DNA of 64,000 nt, taken from the NCBI GenBank assembly GCA_003963365.1, contig RXJG01000002.1:637722-701721 (forward strand), given 5' to 3'. Of the stretch, positions 33,292 through 41,615 are shown piece by piece (position 1 is the stretch's first letter; the number at the start of each line of letters is the position of its first letter). Source of the stretch: Sphingobacteriales bacterium (GTDB taxonomy: Bacteria > Bacteroidota > Bacteroidia > Chitinophagales > Chitinophagaceae). Made by a program: the position numbers and the translations under genes. The notes under the pieces are model-generated. The model did not search any database and was not told the DNA's origin. It saw only the letters and a program-made list of their open reading frames with translations.

Positions 33292-34335
33292 TTGAGTATT
33301 TCCATTTTAGCCATAGAATCTTCATGTGATGATACATCGGCTGCTGTATGCAGGGATGGAATAATTGTATCTAATTATATCGCCAATCAATCTGTACATG
33401 AGAAATATGGAGGAGTGGTTCCGGAATTAGCTTCAAGGGCACATATGCAAAATATTGTTCCCGTAGTTGATGCGGCTCTGTCATCTGCCAATTGTCAGTT
33501 ATCATCTGTTGATGCAATTGCTTTTACTCAATCACCGGGATTAATCGGCTCATTGCTGGTAGGGGCACAGTTTGCAAAATCCCTTGCCCTGGCTTTAGAT
33601 AAACCCCTGGTTGCTGTGCATCATATGCAGGCGCATGTGCTGGCTAATTTGATTGCAGAAGAAAAACCTGATTTTCCTTTTTTATGTTTAACAGTTAGTG
33701 GCGGACATACACAAATTGTGCTGGCTCAGTCACCTGTTAAAATGAAAGTGATTGGAGAAACCTTAGATGATGCCGCGGGTGAAGCTTTTGATAAAGCTGC
33801 CAAGTTGCTGGGCATGCCCTATCCTGGCGGACCATTGATAGACAAACATGCACAGCAAGGAGATCCCAACCGGTTTAAATTTGCTGAGCCACAGATTGCC
33901 GGGCTGGATTTTAGTTTCAGCGGGTTTAAAACTTCTTTCTTATATTTTTTAAAAAACGCCGGCAAAAGTTTGGTGTATAAGGAAGCATTTACCGCCACTG
34001 AAGAAGAACAACAGCAATTTATTAAAGAAAACCTGGATGATATTTGTGCCAGTCTTCAGCAGAGTATAGTTGCTATACTGCTGAACAAACTAAAGAAGGC
34101 GGCTAAGGAAACAGGAATAAAAAATGTTTGCCTGGCTGGTGGCGTTAGTGCCAATAGTGAATTAAGAAGATCATTTAAAACAATGGGGGAGAAGCAGGGA
34201 TGGAAAACTTATATTCCTGCATTTCAATTTTGTACAGATAACGCAGCTATGATTGCCATTACCGGATATTATAAATATCTTCATAAAGATTTTGCAGATT
34301 TGAGTGTAGTGCCAACGGCAAGGGCTGAATGGTAA
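33292..34335 (+). CDS. tsaD: tRNA N6-adenosine threonylcarbamoyltransferase TsaD
   Basis: A 347-residue Kae1/TsaD. It begins SISILAIESSCDDTSAA, has the metal-site HHMQAHVLA and SGGHTQIV, the FDKAAKLLG and YPGG blocks, and the C-terminal CTDNAAMIA with the last metal Asp. It transfers threonylcarbamoyl to A37 of ANN-decoding tRNAs. No in-frame ATG precedes the conserved block, so the TTG at 33292 is the start. The surface loop after DAAL is made of five 7-nt repeat units (33479-33513) and encodes SSANCQLSSVDA without a length change relative to E. coli TsaD. Confidence 0.95.
   Translation: MSISILAIESSCDDTSAAVCRDGIIVSNYIANQSVHEKYGGVVPELASRAHMQNIVPVVDAALSSANCQLSSVDAIAFTQSPGLIGSLLVGAQFAKSLALALDKPLVAVHHMQAHVLANLIAEEKPDFPFLCLTVSGGHTQIVLAQSPVKMKVIGETLDDAAGEAFDKAAKLLGMPYPGGPLIDKHAQQGDPNRFKFAEPQIAGLDFSFSGFKTSFLYFLKNAGKSLVYKEAFTATEEEQQQFIKENLDDICASLQQSIVAILLNKLKKAAKETGIKNVCLAGGVSANSELRRSFKTMGEKQGWKTYIPAFQFCTDNAAMIAITGYYKYLHKDFADLSVVPTARAEW
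33479..33513 (+). repeat. 7-bp tandem repeat inside tsaD
   Basis: Five heptamers, consensus TGTCAWY: TGTCATC (33479), TGCCAAT (33486), TGTCAGT (33493), TATCATC (33500), TGTTGAT (33507). They encode a variable loop between a helix and the next strand of the conserved fold. Confidence 0.6.
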
Positions 34336-34384
34336 GTATTTAGTATGGACTTTTTGGTTTGAAATAAATAAATCTCTATCATCA

Positions 34385-35107
34385 ATGGCTAATAACTATT
34401 TTAAGTTTAAGGAATTTACGATACAACAGGAGAAAGCAGCATTAAAAACAACCACCGATAGTTGCTTATTTGGAGCATGGGTTGCTCATCAACTACAAAC
34501 CACCATCAAAAAACCATCAACCATTTTGGATATTGGCACCGGCACGGGTTTACTCATGCTGATGCTGGCGCAAAAATTAAATGTTTTAATTGATGGGATA
34601 GAGATTGACCAGTCTTCTTATGAGCAGACTAAAGAAAATATTGAAGCATCACCCTGGAAAGAAAGGCTGAATTTATTTTGTGGTGATGTAAAGACTTTTT
34701 CTTTTGAAAAGCAATACGATTTCATCATTGCTAACCCCCCATTTTATGAAGGTGATTTGAAATCGGTACACCTGCATAAGAATATTGCCAAACATGATGC
34801 GGAATTAACGCTGGAAGCATTGGCAGAAGCAACAGCGAAGAATTTATCGGCAGAAGGATGTTTTGCCTTGTTACTTCCTTATCACAGGGCTGAGGCGTTT
34901 ATGGCCGTTGCAGAAAAAAAGGATTTGTATTTGTCACAACTCGTTCGGGTAAAACAAACTTTTAAACACCGTTATTTCCGTGCTATGCTATTATTCAGCC
35001 GTACACCAAAAACATTAACGGAGGATGAAATTATAATCAGGAATGCTGATGATAAATACTCAACAAAATTTACTGATTTATTAAAAGATTACTATCTCTA
35101 CTTATAA
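34385..35107 (+). CDS. tRNA1(Val) (adenine-37-N6)-methyltransferase, TrmN6/YfiC-like
   Basis: A 240-residue class I methyltransferase. FKFKEFTIQQEKAALKTTTDSCLFGAW is the YfiC-type N-terminus, ILDIGTGTGLLMLMLA the SAM-binding motif I, and FIIANPPFY the NPPY/F catalytic motif for adenine N6. E. coli YfiC makes m6A37 in tRNA1(Val); the same substrate is inferred. It lies 49 nt after tsaD, another A37-modifying enzyme, a sensible functional pair. Its end overlaps the convergent GNAT gene by 6 nt. Confidence 0.85.
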   Translation: MANNYFKFKEFTIQQEKAALKTTTDSCLFGAWVAHQLQTTIKKPSTILDIGTGTGLLMLMLAQKLNVLIDGIEIDQSSYEQTKENIEASPWKERLNLFCGDVKTFSFEKQYDFIIANPPFYEGDLKSVHLHKNIAKHDAELTLEALAEATAKNLSAEGCFALLLPYHRAEAFMAVAEKKDLYLSQLVRVKQTFKHRYFRAMLLFSRTPKTLTEDEIIIRNADDKYSTKFTDLLKDYYLYL

Positions 35108-35587
35108 AGCTTTTATCATCCATACATCACAACCAAAATGACCACTGTTACCCATCGGCCCGTTCAAATAACTAAACCCAAATTTTTCATAAACACTTAC
35201 TGCTTTTCTTAATTCGGGCATGGTTTCTAAATAACAGTGTGTATAACCATTTTTCCTGGCCCAGTGTAACGCTTTATCTATCAGGTGCCGGCCCAGTCCC
35301 ATATTTCTTACTTCTTTTTTCAAATACATTTTTACCAGTTCACAATAACCTTCTGGCAATGCCGGGGTGGGAAATATACCAGCACCGCCAACTACTTCAC
35401 CATCTAATTCTGCAATAAAATAAACGGAGCCGGGTGTTTGAAATAAAGTGAATAAATCATCTGTAGTAGGATCGTAAAAAACAGTACCCGGTTTATTGGC
35501 GCCAAACTCAGCCAATGAATTTCGAATGATCACCGCTATTGCTTTATTATCATCTTGCTGCAGTTGCCTTATTTGAATATTCTCCAT
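35102..35587 (-). CDS. GNAT-family N-acetyltransferase
   Basis: A 161-residue GNAT (IQIRQLQQDDNKAIAVIIRNSL; LKKEVRNMGLGRHLID acetyl-CoA loop; AVSYEKFGF-like end). A TACATTTG -7 box (minus strand, 35602 down to 35595) sits 7 nt before the ATG, and a strong hairpin (35611-35630) overlaps the position of the -33 element, which is unusual. The substrate is unknown. Confidence 0.85.
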   Translation of the reverse strand: MENIQIRQLQQDDNKAIAVIIRNSLAEFGANKPGTVFYDPTTDDLFTLFQTPGSVYFIAELDGEVVGGAGIFPTPALPEGYCELVKMYLKKEVRNMGLGRHLIDKALHWARKNGYTHCYLETMPELRKAVSVYEKFGFSYLNGPMGNSGHFGCDVWMIKAL

Positions 35588-35602
35588 GAGGCAAATGTAA
35601 AA

Positions 35603-35630
35603 AAAGAAAAGCCCCGATAGACATCGGGGC
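35603..35630 (-). terminator. Minus-strand hairpin with T tract, no minus gene upstream
   Basis: An 8-bp perfect GC-rich stem GCCCCGAT/ATCGGGGC (35611-35618 and 35623-35630), loop AGAC. On the minus strand it is followed by TTTTCTTTTTT; on the plus strand there is no T tract. No minus-strand gene lies between here and 38949, so it could end an unrecognised small RNA or act as a barrier in front of the GNAT promoter. Confidence 0.6.
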
Positions 35631-35950
35631 CGCTTACCAAAACTAACTGCTTATGAGAAAATTGACTATTTAATTTGATTGCACAAATTTCTGCAGTTAA
35701 ATCAAAAAAATAAGTTAAGGACAGTTAGGATATTGTTAAGAAATTATTGGTTAGCAATCTAAAAATCCTGCACAAACAAAAATAAAATACGTACGTACAC
35801 AAGCGATTGCGACTTTTATTTTTTAAATAGATAGCTTATGCCGGTCGTATAAAGCATGCTATCGCCTGATAGTTTATTTGCTGCGGATAATTAAGGCGAT
35901 GCCATTAAAAGGAAATAAATTTGCTTTCCGTAAATAATGATTCTCAGCAA
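35631..35950. other. Structured gene-free region before the FAD/Fe-S fusion gene
   Basis: No protein gene is supported. It contains a hairpin formed by GATAGC and ATGC pairing with GCAT and GCTATC (35830-35863), the palindrome TACGTACGTA (35788-35797), and a TAAATTTG -7 box at 35916-35923, about 28 nt before the downstream ATG. A six-codon ATG frame (MRKLTI) begins at 35653. Confidence 0.5.
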
Positions 35951-38899
35951 ATGAACGAGCAATTAAGGCAACTATCCAAACAACTGGAAGGGAAACTGTA
36001 TTTTGATACCACCATGCGTACCCTCTACGCCACCGATGCATCTGCCTATCGTGAAATGCCGATGGCTGTGGCTTTACCTAAATCTGTTGATGATATTAAA
36101 AAGCTTATATCTTTTGCCCGTCAGCATAAAACATCATTGATACCAAGAACAGCCGGTACCTCCCTGGCCGGGCAGGTTGTTGGCAATGGAATAATTGTTG
36201 ACGTTTCTAAATACTTTACCAAAATTCTTGAATTAAATAAAGAAGAGAAATGGGTAAGAGTGCAGCCGGGAGTAATAAGAGATGAGTTGAATATGTTTTT
36301 AAAACCACATGGTTTGTTCTTTGGTCCCGAAACTTCCACTGCCAACAGGGCTATGATAGGCGGCATGGTGGGCAATAATAGCTGTGGGTCTAATTCTATT
36401 GTTTACAGAAGTACGAGAGAACATTTGCTGGAAGTAAATGCATTGCTGAGTGATGGAACGGCGGCAACTTTTAAAACACTCAGCATAGATGAGTTTCATC
36501 AAAAATGTGAAGGGGATGGGTTAGAAGCAAATATTTATAAATCTGTCCGTAGCATACTCAGCAACTACGATAACCAGGTTGAGATCAAAAAAGAATTTCC
36601 CAAACCTTCTATTGAAAGAAGAAATACCGGTTATGCTTTGGATGTGTTGCTGGAAACAGCTCCGTTCACAGCAGGAAAAGAAGATTTTAATTTTTGCAAA
36701 CTGATTGCCGGCTCCGAAGGGACTTTGGCATTTATTACCGGGATAAAATTGAATGTAGTTCCACTGCCGCCAAAAGAAGCCGGATTACTTTGTGTGCATT
36801 TTAATACGATTGATGAATCTTTAAGAGCTAATCTTATTGCGTTAAAATATCATCCCACTGCCAGTGAATTGATTGATCATTATATACTGGAATGCACAAA
36901 AGATAATATCGAACAAAGAAAGAACCGTTTTTTTGTGCAGGGTGATCCGGGAGCTATTCTTGTTGTTGAATATGCAAAGAATACCAGGGAAGAAGTATTG
37001 GAAATAACCCGGCAGGTGGAAGCAGAGATGAGAGCTGCCGGCTTAGGTTATCATTTTCCGGTATTATTTGGAGAAGACACAAAAAAGATTTGGGCATTAC
37101 GCAAAGCAGGATTGGGATTGCTGGGCAATTTACCCGGCGATGAAAAGGCGGTACCGGTAATTGAAGATACTGCGGTGGATGTAAATGATCTCCCGGCCTA
37201 TATCCGTGATTTTAATGTGATATTAAAGAAATACAATTTGTATTCGGTGCATTATGCACATGCCGGCTCGGGAGAAATACATCTGCGTCCAATCATCAAT
37301 TTAAAAACAGCGGAAGGCAATCAATTATTCAGAAAGATAGCCGAAGAGATAGCAACGCTGGTAAAAAAATACAATGGTTCTTTAAGTGGTGAACATGGTG
37401 ATGGAAGATTAAGGGGCGAATTTATAAAGCAGATGGTGGGAGAGAAAAACTACCAACTGTTGAAACAGGTGAAGAAAGCATGGGATCCTGAAAATATTTT
37501 CAATCCCAATAAGATAGTTGACACACCTTCCATGAACACTTTGCTGCGTTATGTTCCCGGTCAGCATACACCTCAGTTTAAAACGATTTTCCGTTTTCAC
37601 AACCAGGACATACTGCAACACGCCGAACAGTGTAATGGAAGTGGTGATTGCCGTAAAACACATTTAAGCGGTGGTACCATGTGCCCTTCTTACATGGCAA
37701 CCAGGAATGAGAAGGATACTACCAGGGCAAGAGCCAATATCCTTCGTGAATTTTTAACGAATTCAGATAAACTCAATCGTTTTGATCATAAAGAGATTTA
37801 TGAGGTGATGGATCTCTGTTTGAGTTGTAAAGGATGTAAGTCAGAGTGCCCTTCCAATGTGGATATGGCTAAACTGAAAGCTGAGTTTATGCAACATTAT
37901 TATGATGCGAATGGTGTGCCTTTCCGCTCAAAGCTCATTGCCAATTTCAGTAAGTCGGCTAAACTGGGTGCTATCGTTCCTTCGCTCTATAACTTTGCAG
38001 TAACGAATGCTGTAATTGGCGGAGTTATTAAAAATGTTTCTGGATTTGCCACCAAACGTTCTATGCCAACAATGTATAAAACAACATTAAAAGCATGGTA
38101 TAAGAAGAGAAGACGGACGACGGAAGATGGACAACAGGCAAAAAGTAACGGTCAACCGTCAACGGTCAACCGTCAACTCTACTTGTTTTGCGACGAGTTC
38201 ACTAATTACAACGATACTGAAATAGGAATTAAAGCCATTCAGCTGTTAGAAAAATTGGGTTATGAAGTAATCATTCCTGTACATATTGAAAGTGGCCGTT
38301 CATGGTTGAGTAAAGGATTGATCCGGGAAGCAAAGAAAATCGCCAATAAAAATATTGAGTTGCTTCATCCCTTCATTTCAGAAGAAACTCCGTTAATTGG
38401 TATTGAACCATCAGCTATTCTTACTTTCAGAGATGAGTATATTGATTTGGCAGATGATGCCTTATTAGAAAAAGCAAAAGCCTTATCTAAAAATGTATTA
38501 ATGATTGATGAGTTTATTGCAGGAGAAATTGATAAAGGAAATATTAAGCAGGAACAATTCACTTCAGCCTCAAAACAAATTAAGCTGCATGGTCATTGTC
38601 AGCAAAAAGCACTGGCATCAACCGCGGCAACAGTAAAAGTATTGTCCTTTCCAGCGAATTATAAAGTAGAAACCATTCCTTCCGGCTGTTGTGGTATGGC
38701 CGGTTCATTTGGCTACGAGAAAGAGCATTACGATATTTCAATGACAATAGGAGAGATGGTATTATTTCCCTCAGTTCGCAATGCACCCGAAGAAACGATC
38801 ATTGCAGCACCGGGTACCAGTTGCCGCCACCAGGTTAAAGATGGTACCGGCAAAAAGGCCAAGCATCCTGTTGAAGTTTTATATGAAGCATTAGTATAA
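35951..38899 (+). CDS. FAD-linked oxidase fused to Fe-S/CCG reductase (GlcD-GlcF or D-lactate dehydrogenase type)
   Basis: About 982 residues. The N-terminal FAD-binding-4 domain (TAGTSLAGQVVGNGIIVD) is followed by the FAD oxidase C-terminal domain with HAGSGEIHLRP and GSLSGEHGDG. A 4Fe-4S region comes next (CLSCKGCKSECPSNVDMAK, preceded by a Cys-containing GDCRKTHLSGG segment). The C-terminal cysteine-rich half has HGHCQQKAL and SGCCGMAGSFGYE. It probably oxidises a 2-hydroxy acid such as D-lactate or glycolate and passes electrons to quinone. The ATG at 35951 is preferred to the TTG at 35921, which lies inside a -7 box. The linker around codons 720-742 is encoded by ten 7-nt repeats. Confidence 0.88.
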   Translation: MNEQLRQLSKQLEGKLYFDTTMRTLYATDASAYREMPMAVALPKSVDDIKKLISFARQHKTSLIPRTAGTSLAGQVVGNGIIVDVSKYFTKILELNKEEKWVRVQPGVIRDELNMFLKPHGLFFGPETSTANRAMIGGMVGNNSCGSNSIVYRSTREHLLEVNALLSDGTAATFKTLSIDEFHQKCEGDGLEANIYKSVRSILSNYDNQVEIKKEFPKPSIERRNTGYALDVLLETAPFTAGKEDFNFCKLIAGSEGTLAFITGIKLNVVPLPPKEAGLLCVHFNTIDESLRANLIALKYHPTASELIDHYILECTKDNIEQRKNRFFVQGDPGAILVVEYAKNTREEVLEITRQVEAEMRAAGLGYHFPVLFGEDTKKIWALRKAGLGLLGNLPGDEKAVPVIEDTAVDVNDLPAYIRDFNVILKKYNLYSVHYAHAGSGEIHLRPIINLKTAEGNQLFRKIAEEIATLVKKYNGSLSGEHGDGRLRGEFIKQMVGEKNYQLLKQVKKAWDPENIFNPNKIVDTPSMNTLLRYVPGQHTPQFKTIFRFHNQDILQHAEQCNGSGDCRKTHLSGGTMCPSYMATRNEKDTTRARANILREFLTNSDKLNRFDHKEIYEVMDLCLSCKGCKSECPSNVDMAKLKAEFMQHYYDANGVPFRSKLIANFSKSAKLGAIVPSLYNFAVTNAVIGGVIKNVSGFATKRSMPTMYKTTLKAWYKKRRRTTEDGQQAKSNGQPSTVNRQLYLFCDEFTNYNDTEIGIKAIQLLEKLGYEVIIPVHIESGRSWLSKGLIREAKKIANKNIELLHPFISEETPLIGIEPSAILTFRDEYIDLADDALLEKAKALSKNVLMIDEFIAGEIDKGNIKQEQFTSASKQIKLHGHCQQKALASTAATVKVLSFPANYKVETIPSGCCGMAGSFGYEKEHYDISMTIGEMVLFPSVRNAPEETIIAAPGTSCRHQVKDGTGKKAKHPVEVLYEALV
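38108..38177 (+). repeat. Ten-unit 7-bp tandem repeat within the FAD/Fe-S coding region
   Basis: Ten heptamers in perfect register. The left units are purine-rich (AGAAGAC, GGACGAC, GGAAGAT, GGACAAC); the last four are alternately GGTCAAC and CGTCAAC (38150-38177), an almost exact tandem of GTCAACN. They code for a polar linker between the Fe-S half and the CCG-domain half. The 70-nt length is not a multiple of three. Confidence 0.85.
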
Positions 38900-38932
38900 A
38901 AAAGAATCCCGCCAGCGGCGGGATTCTTTTTT
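38898..38932. terminator. Bidirectional terminator between the FAD/Fe-S gene and ndk
   Basis: A 10-bp stem GAATCCCGCC/GGCGGGATTC, loop AGC, flanked by six A and six T, serves both convergent genes. Confidence 0.92.
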
Positions 38933-38948
38933 AATATGGTTGGATGTG

Positions 38949-39365
38949 TTAGAATTTTTCCAAACCGCTGAAGAAGAAATCGCCTTCAATCTTAGCATTC
39001 TCATCACTGTCACTTCCGTGTACAGCATTTTCCCCAACAGACGTTGCATATAATTTACGGATGGTACCTTCTGCTGCCTGTGCAGGATTCGTTGCACCTA
39101 TCAGTTCACGAAAAGCAGCTACTGCATTATCTTTTTCCAAAATAGCGGCAATGATGGGTCCGCTGCTCATAAACTCCACTAACTCTCCGTAAAAAGGTCT
39201 TTCTTTATGTACTGCATAAAACTCACCTGCTTTTTCAGCACTGAGTTTGGTCATTTTTAAAGCTACCACTCCGAAACCTTCTTTAATAATTCTGTCGATA
39301 ATAGCACCTGCATGTCCATTTTTCATGGCATCGGGTTTAATCATTGTAAATGTTCTGTTGCTCAT
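38949..39365 (-). CDS. ndk: Nucleoside-diphosphate kinase
   Basis: A 138-residue NDK of normal length: [15 protein letters not shown] at the start and the active-site [12 protein letters not shown] with the catalytic phospho-His. It makes NTPs from NDPs. The ATG at 39365 is used; the open frame runs to 39527, but it passes through a heptamer repeat array (39405-39432) and has no family similarity. Confidence 0.97.
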   Translation of the reverse strand: MSNRTFTMIKPDAMKNGHAGAIIDRIIKEGFGVVALKMTKLSAEKAGEFYAVHKERPFYGELVEFMSSGPIIAAILEKDNAVAAFRELIGATNPAQAAEGTIRKLYATSVGENAVHGSDSDENAKIEGDFFFSGLEKF

Positions 39366-39404
39366 ATTCTGATACTTTATTTTCGGGCCGCAAGATAGGG
39401 AAAA

Positions 39405-39432
39405 GTTGACAGTACTCAGTTGGCAGTTGGCA
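39405..39432. repeat. 7-bp tandem repeat upstream of ndk
   Basis: Exactly four heptamers. On the minus strand they read TGCCAAC, TGCCAAC, TGAGTAC, TGTCAAC, the same word family as in tsaD, hutI and the FAD/Fe-S gene. The array is in the ndk leader or promoter region. Confidence 0.75.
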
Positions 39433-39520
39433 TCGGTTTTATTGTACCGGTTGCCACCAGGATAAAAGCAACTGTTAATCCCCTTATTGCCAAAAAAGAA
39501 ATAAACAGGAAACTCAATAA

Positions 39521-39555
39521 CCACCAACAGTTAACAAGAAACCGGCAACCTTCAA
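39521..39555. repeat. 7-bp tandem repeat upstream of nrnA
   Basis: Five heptamers of the form CNNNNAA in register: CCACCAA (39521), CAGTTAA (39528), CAAGAAA (39535), CCGGCAA (39542), CCTTCAA (39549). It ends about 30 nt before the nrnA start. Confidence 0.6.
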
Positions 39556-39587
39556 CCAGATTTCCCTTACCTTCGCTGCCATTTAAA

Positions 39588-40604
39588 ATGAAACCAATAC
39601 AGGAAATATTTCCGTTACTCAGGCAGCCTAAAAAAGTGGTCATCACCACACACCAAAAACCCGATGCAGATGCCATGGGGTCATCTTTGGCTTTGGCCGG
39701 TTTTTTAAAACAATTAGGGCATAGTGTTACCGTGATTTCTCCCACTAACTGGGCCGCTTTTTTAAACTGGATGCCGGGTTGTAAGGAAGTACTGGATTAT
39801 GAAAAAACCATTGATAAATCCAGTAAAATTTTAAAAGAAACAGAATGGCTTTTTTGCCTCGATTTTAATGCGATGCACCGCACTAAAAACATGGCCAGTA
39901 TCCTCACGGAAATAAAATGTACCAAGATTTTAATTGATCATCATATTGAACCGCAGGTGGAAGTTTTTGATTATGGTTACAGTCTTACCAGCAAAAGTTC
40001 CACCAGCGAAATGGTATATGACGTAATAGTGGAGAGCGGGCACGATGATTTGATCAACGAAGCTATTGCTGAATGTTTATATGCCGGAGCCATGACGGAT
40101 ACAGGATCATTCCGTTTTAATTCGGCCAATGAAACCGTTCACCTGATGGTAGCTGATCTCAAAAGAAGAGGATTGAATCACCCCCAGGTGCATGAAAATA
40201 TTTACGATAATTTTTTAGAGAACCGTCTCCGTTTTATTGGGCACATGCTGTTGAACCGTATGGAAATATTTTACCAGTATAATGCTGCGTTGATCGCTAT
40301 TCCCAAACAAGACCTTTTACGTTATGAAATGAAAACCGGCGATACAGAAGGGCTTGTAAATTATCCGTTAACTATACAGGGGATTAAGTTAGCTGCATTG
40401 GTTATTGACAGGGATGAAGAAAGAAAATGGAGTTTTCGCAGTAAAGGCGATTTTGACTGTAATACTTTTGCCCGTAAACATTTTGAAGGGGGAGGGCATT
40501 TTAATGCGGCAGGCGGAAGAAGCAGCGATAGTCTGGAACAAACGGTAAGCAAGTTTAAAAAAGTTATTAAAGAATACGAAAATCAATTACAACAACAACA
40601 ATAA
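39588..40604 (+). CDS. nrnA: DHH-family oligoribonuclease / PAP phosphatase NrnA
   Basis: A 338-residue DHH-DHHA1 phosphoesterase: HQKPDADAMGSSLAL (motif I), LFCLDFNAMHR, ILIDHHIEPQ (DHH motif), TDTGSFRF, and the C-terminal GGGHFNAAGG of DHHA1. It degrades short RNA oligonucleotides and pAp. The Met of MKPIQEIF (39588) is taken as start; a longer frame to 39420 runs through repeat DNA and is not similar to the family. The stop is 1 nt before the FKBP start, so the two genes form an operon. Confidence 0.92.
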   Translation: MKPIQEIFPLLRQPKKVVITTHQKPDADAMGSSLALAGFLKQLGHSVTVISPTNWAAFLNWMPGCKEVLDYEKTIDKSSKILKETEWLFCLDFNAMHRTKNMASILTEIKCTKILIDHHIEPQVEVFDYGYSLTSKSSTSEMVYDVIVESGHDDLINEAIAECLYAGAMTDTGSFRFNSANETVHLMVADLKRRGLNHPQVHENIYDNFLENRLRFIGHMLLNRMEIFYQYNAALIAIPKQDLLRYEMKTGDTEGLVNYPLTIQGIKLAALVIDRDEERKWSFRSKGDFDCNTFARKHFEGGGHFNAAGGRSSDSLEQTVSKFKKVIKEYENQLQQQQ

Positions 40605-40605
40605 T

Positions 40606-41547
40606 ATGAAAAGATCAATTTTATTTTTATTGATTACGGCAGTGGCTATCAGCAGCTGTAATTTATCTGGTTACAAGAAAACAAAATCAGGGTTATACTA
40701 TAAAATAGTTACATCCGGAGGTAAAACGCCAATGAAGCCGGGACAGTTTGCCAAAATACAAATGATTGGCTATGTACACGATTCCCTGTTCTTTAACACT
40801 AACGAAGGGTTACCTTATTACACTCCGGTTGATAGTGTCGGTCGTCCGCATGATGTAACAGAACTGTTTAAATATTTTGGTGAAGGGGATAGTGTGGTAG
40901 TAATTCAGTCTGTTGATACTTTAGCCAAGATGCCGGGCTTTCGTATGCCACCTTTCTTTCATAAAGGTGATAAAATTAAAAGCTGTTTGAAAGTGGTAAA
41001 AGTGTTTAACACACTTGACGAAGCACAAAAAAGTTTTGAAACAGATAAAGTAATTGCAGCGGGTAAAGAAGAAATAAAAAACAAAGCGGCCTTTGAAAAG
41101 TCTCAGAAAGAATTAGACGATTATATTGTAAAGAATAAAATTAATGCGACTAAAACGGCTGATGGTCTTTATATTGAGGTTAAGCAGGCCGGTACAGGTG
41201 AGTTAGCCGACTCAGGTAAAATTGTAGGAGTAAAATACCGTGGTACTTTGTTAAATGGTACTTTGTTTGATAGTAATATGGGGCCGGACAGAAAAGATAC
41301 GCTTACTTTTCCAGTTGGCACAGGTGATATGATCAAGGGTTTTGACCAGGGAATAAAAGGACAAAGAGTAGGTGCCCAGGTTCGTGTTTATGTTCCTTCA
41401 AAAGTAGGCTACGGGGCTAACGGAAGAGGAGATGTTATCAAGCCTTTTGATAACCTCATTTTTGATATTAATTTATTGTCAGTAAGAAATATGGAAATTG
41501 TAAGGAATAAAATTCAGCCTGATCCAACCCAGGCAACAAACAAATAA
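40606..41547 (+). CDS. FKBP-type peptidyl-prolyl isomerase lipoprotein with two FKBP-like domains
   Basis: A 313-residue lipoprotein: the signal LFLLITAVAISSC has a lipobox Cys near residue 18. The first FKBP-like domain (about 30-130) is degenerate. The second (about 190-300) is complete: GKIVGVKYRGTLLNGTLFDSN, VGTGDMIKGFDQGIKGQRVG, KVGYGANGRG. It should catalyse prolyl isomerisation and chaperone exported proteins in the periplasm. It follows nrnA without a gap. A strong terminator follows. Confidence 0.9.
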   Translation: MKRSILFLLITAVAISSCNLSGYKKTKSGLYYKIVTSGGKTPMKPGQFAKIQMIGYVHDSLFFNTNEGLPYYTPVDSVGRPHDVTELFKYFGEGDSVVVIQSVDTLAKMPGFRMPPFFHKGDKIKSCLKVVKVFNTLDEAQKSFETDKVIAAGKEEIKNKAAFEKSQKELDDYIVKNKINATKTADGLYIEVKQAGTGELADSGKIVGVKYRGTLLNGTLFDSNMGPDRKDTLTFPVGTGDMIKGFDQGIKGQRVGAQVRVYVPSKVGYGANGRGDVIKPFDNLIFDINLLSVRNMEIVRNKIQPDPTQATNK

Positions 41548-41561
41548 AGGCATTTCCACTC

Positions 41562-41599
41562 AAATATAAAAGGGCATTACTCAATGCCCTTTTATATTT
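41562..41599. terminator. Bidirectional terminator between FKBP and nucleoside transporter genes
   Basis: A 17-bp perfect stem (41562-41578 and 41583-41599) with an ACTC loop, core AAAGGGCATT/AATGCCCTTT, serves both convergent genes. Confidence 0.92.
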
Positions 41600-41615
41600 C
41601 AATAAAGTTAGATTA

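Noticed and set aside
32648..33337. 229-codon minus-strand frame over the ABC permease
   Set aside because: Antisense to a clear MacB-type permease; composition typical of reverse-frame shadows.
39366..39527. N-terminal extension of ndk
   Set aside because: Ndk is complete from 39365; the extension contains the repeat-derived peptide CQLSTVN and no family similarity.
39420..39587. N-terminal extension of nrnA
   Set aside because: These 56 codons pass through repeat DNA and match nothing in the DHH family; the ATG at 39588 begins the conserved fold.
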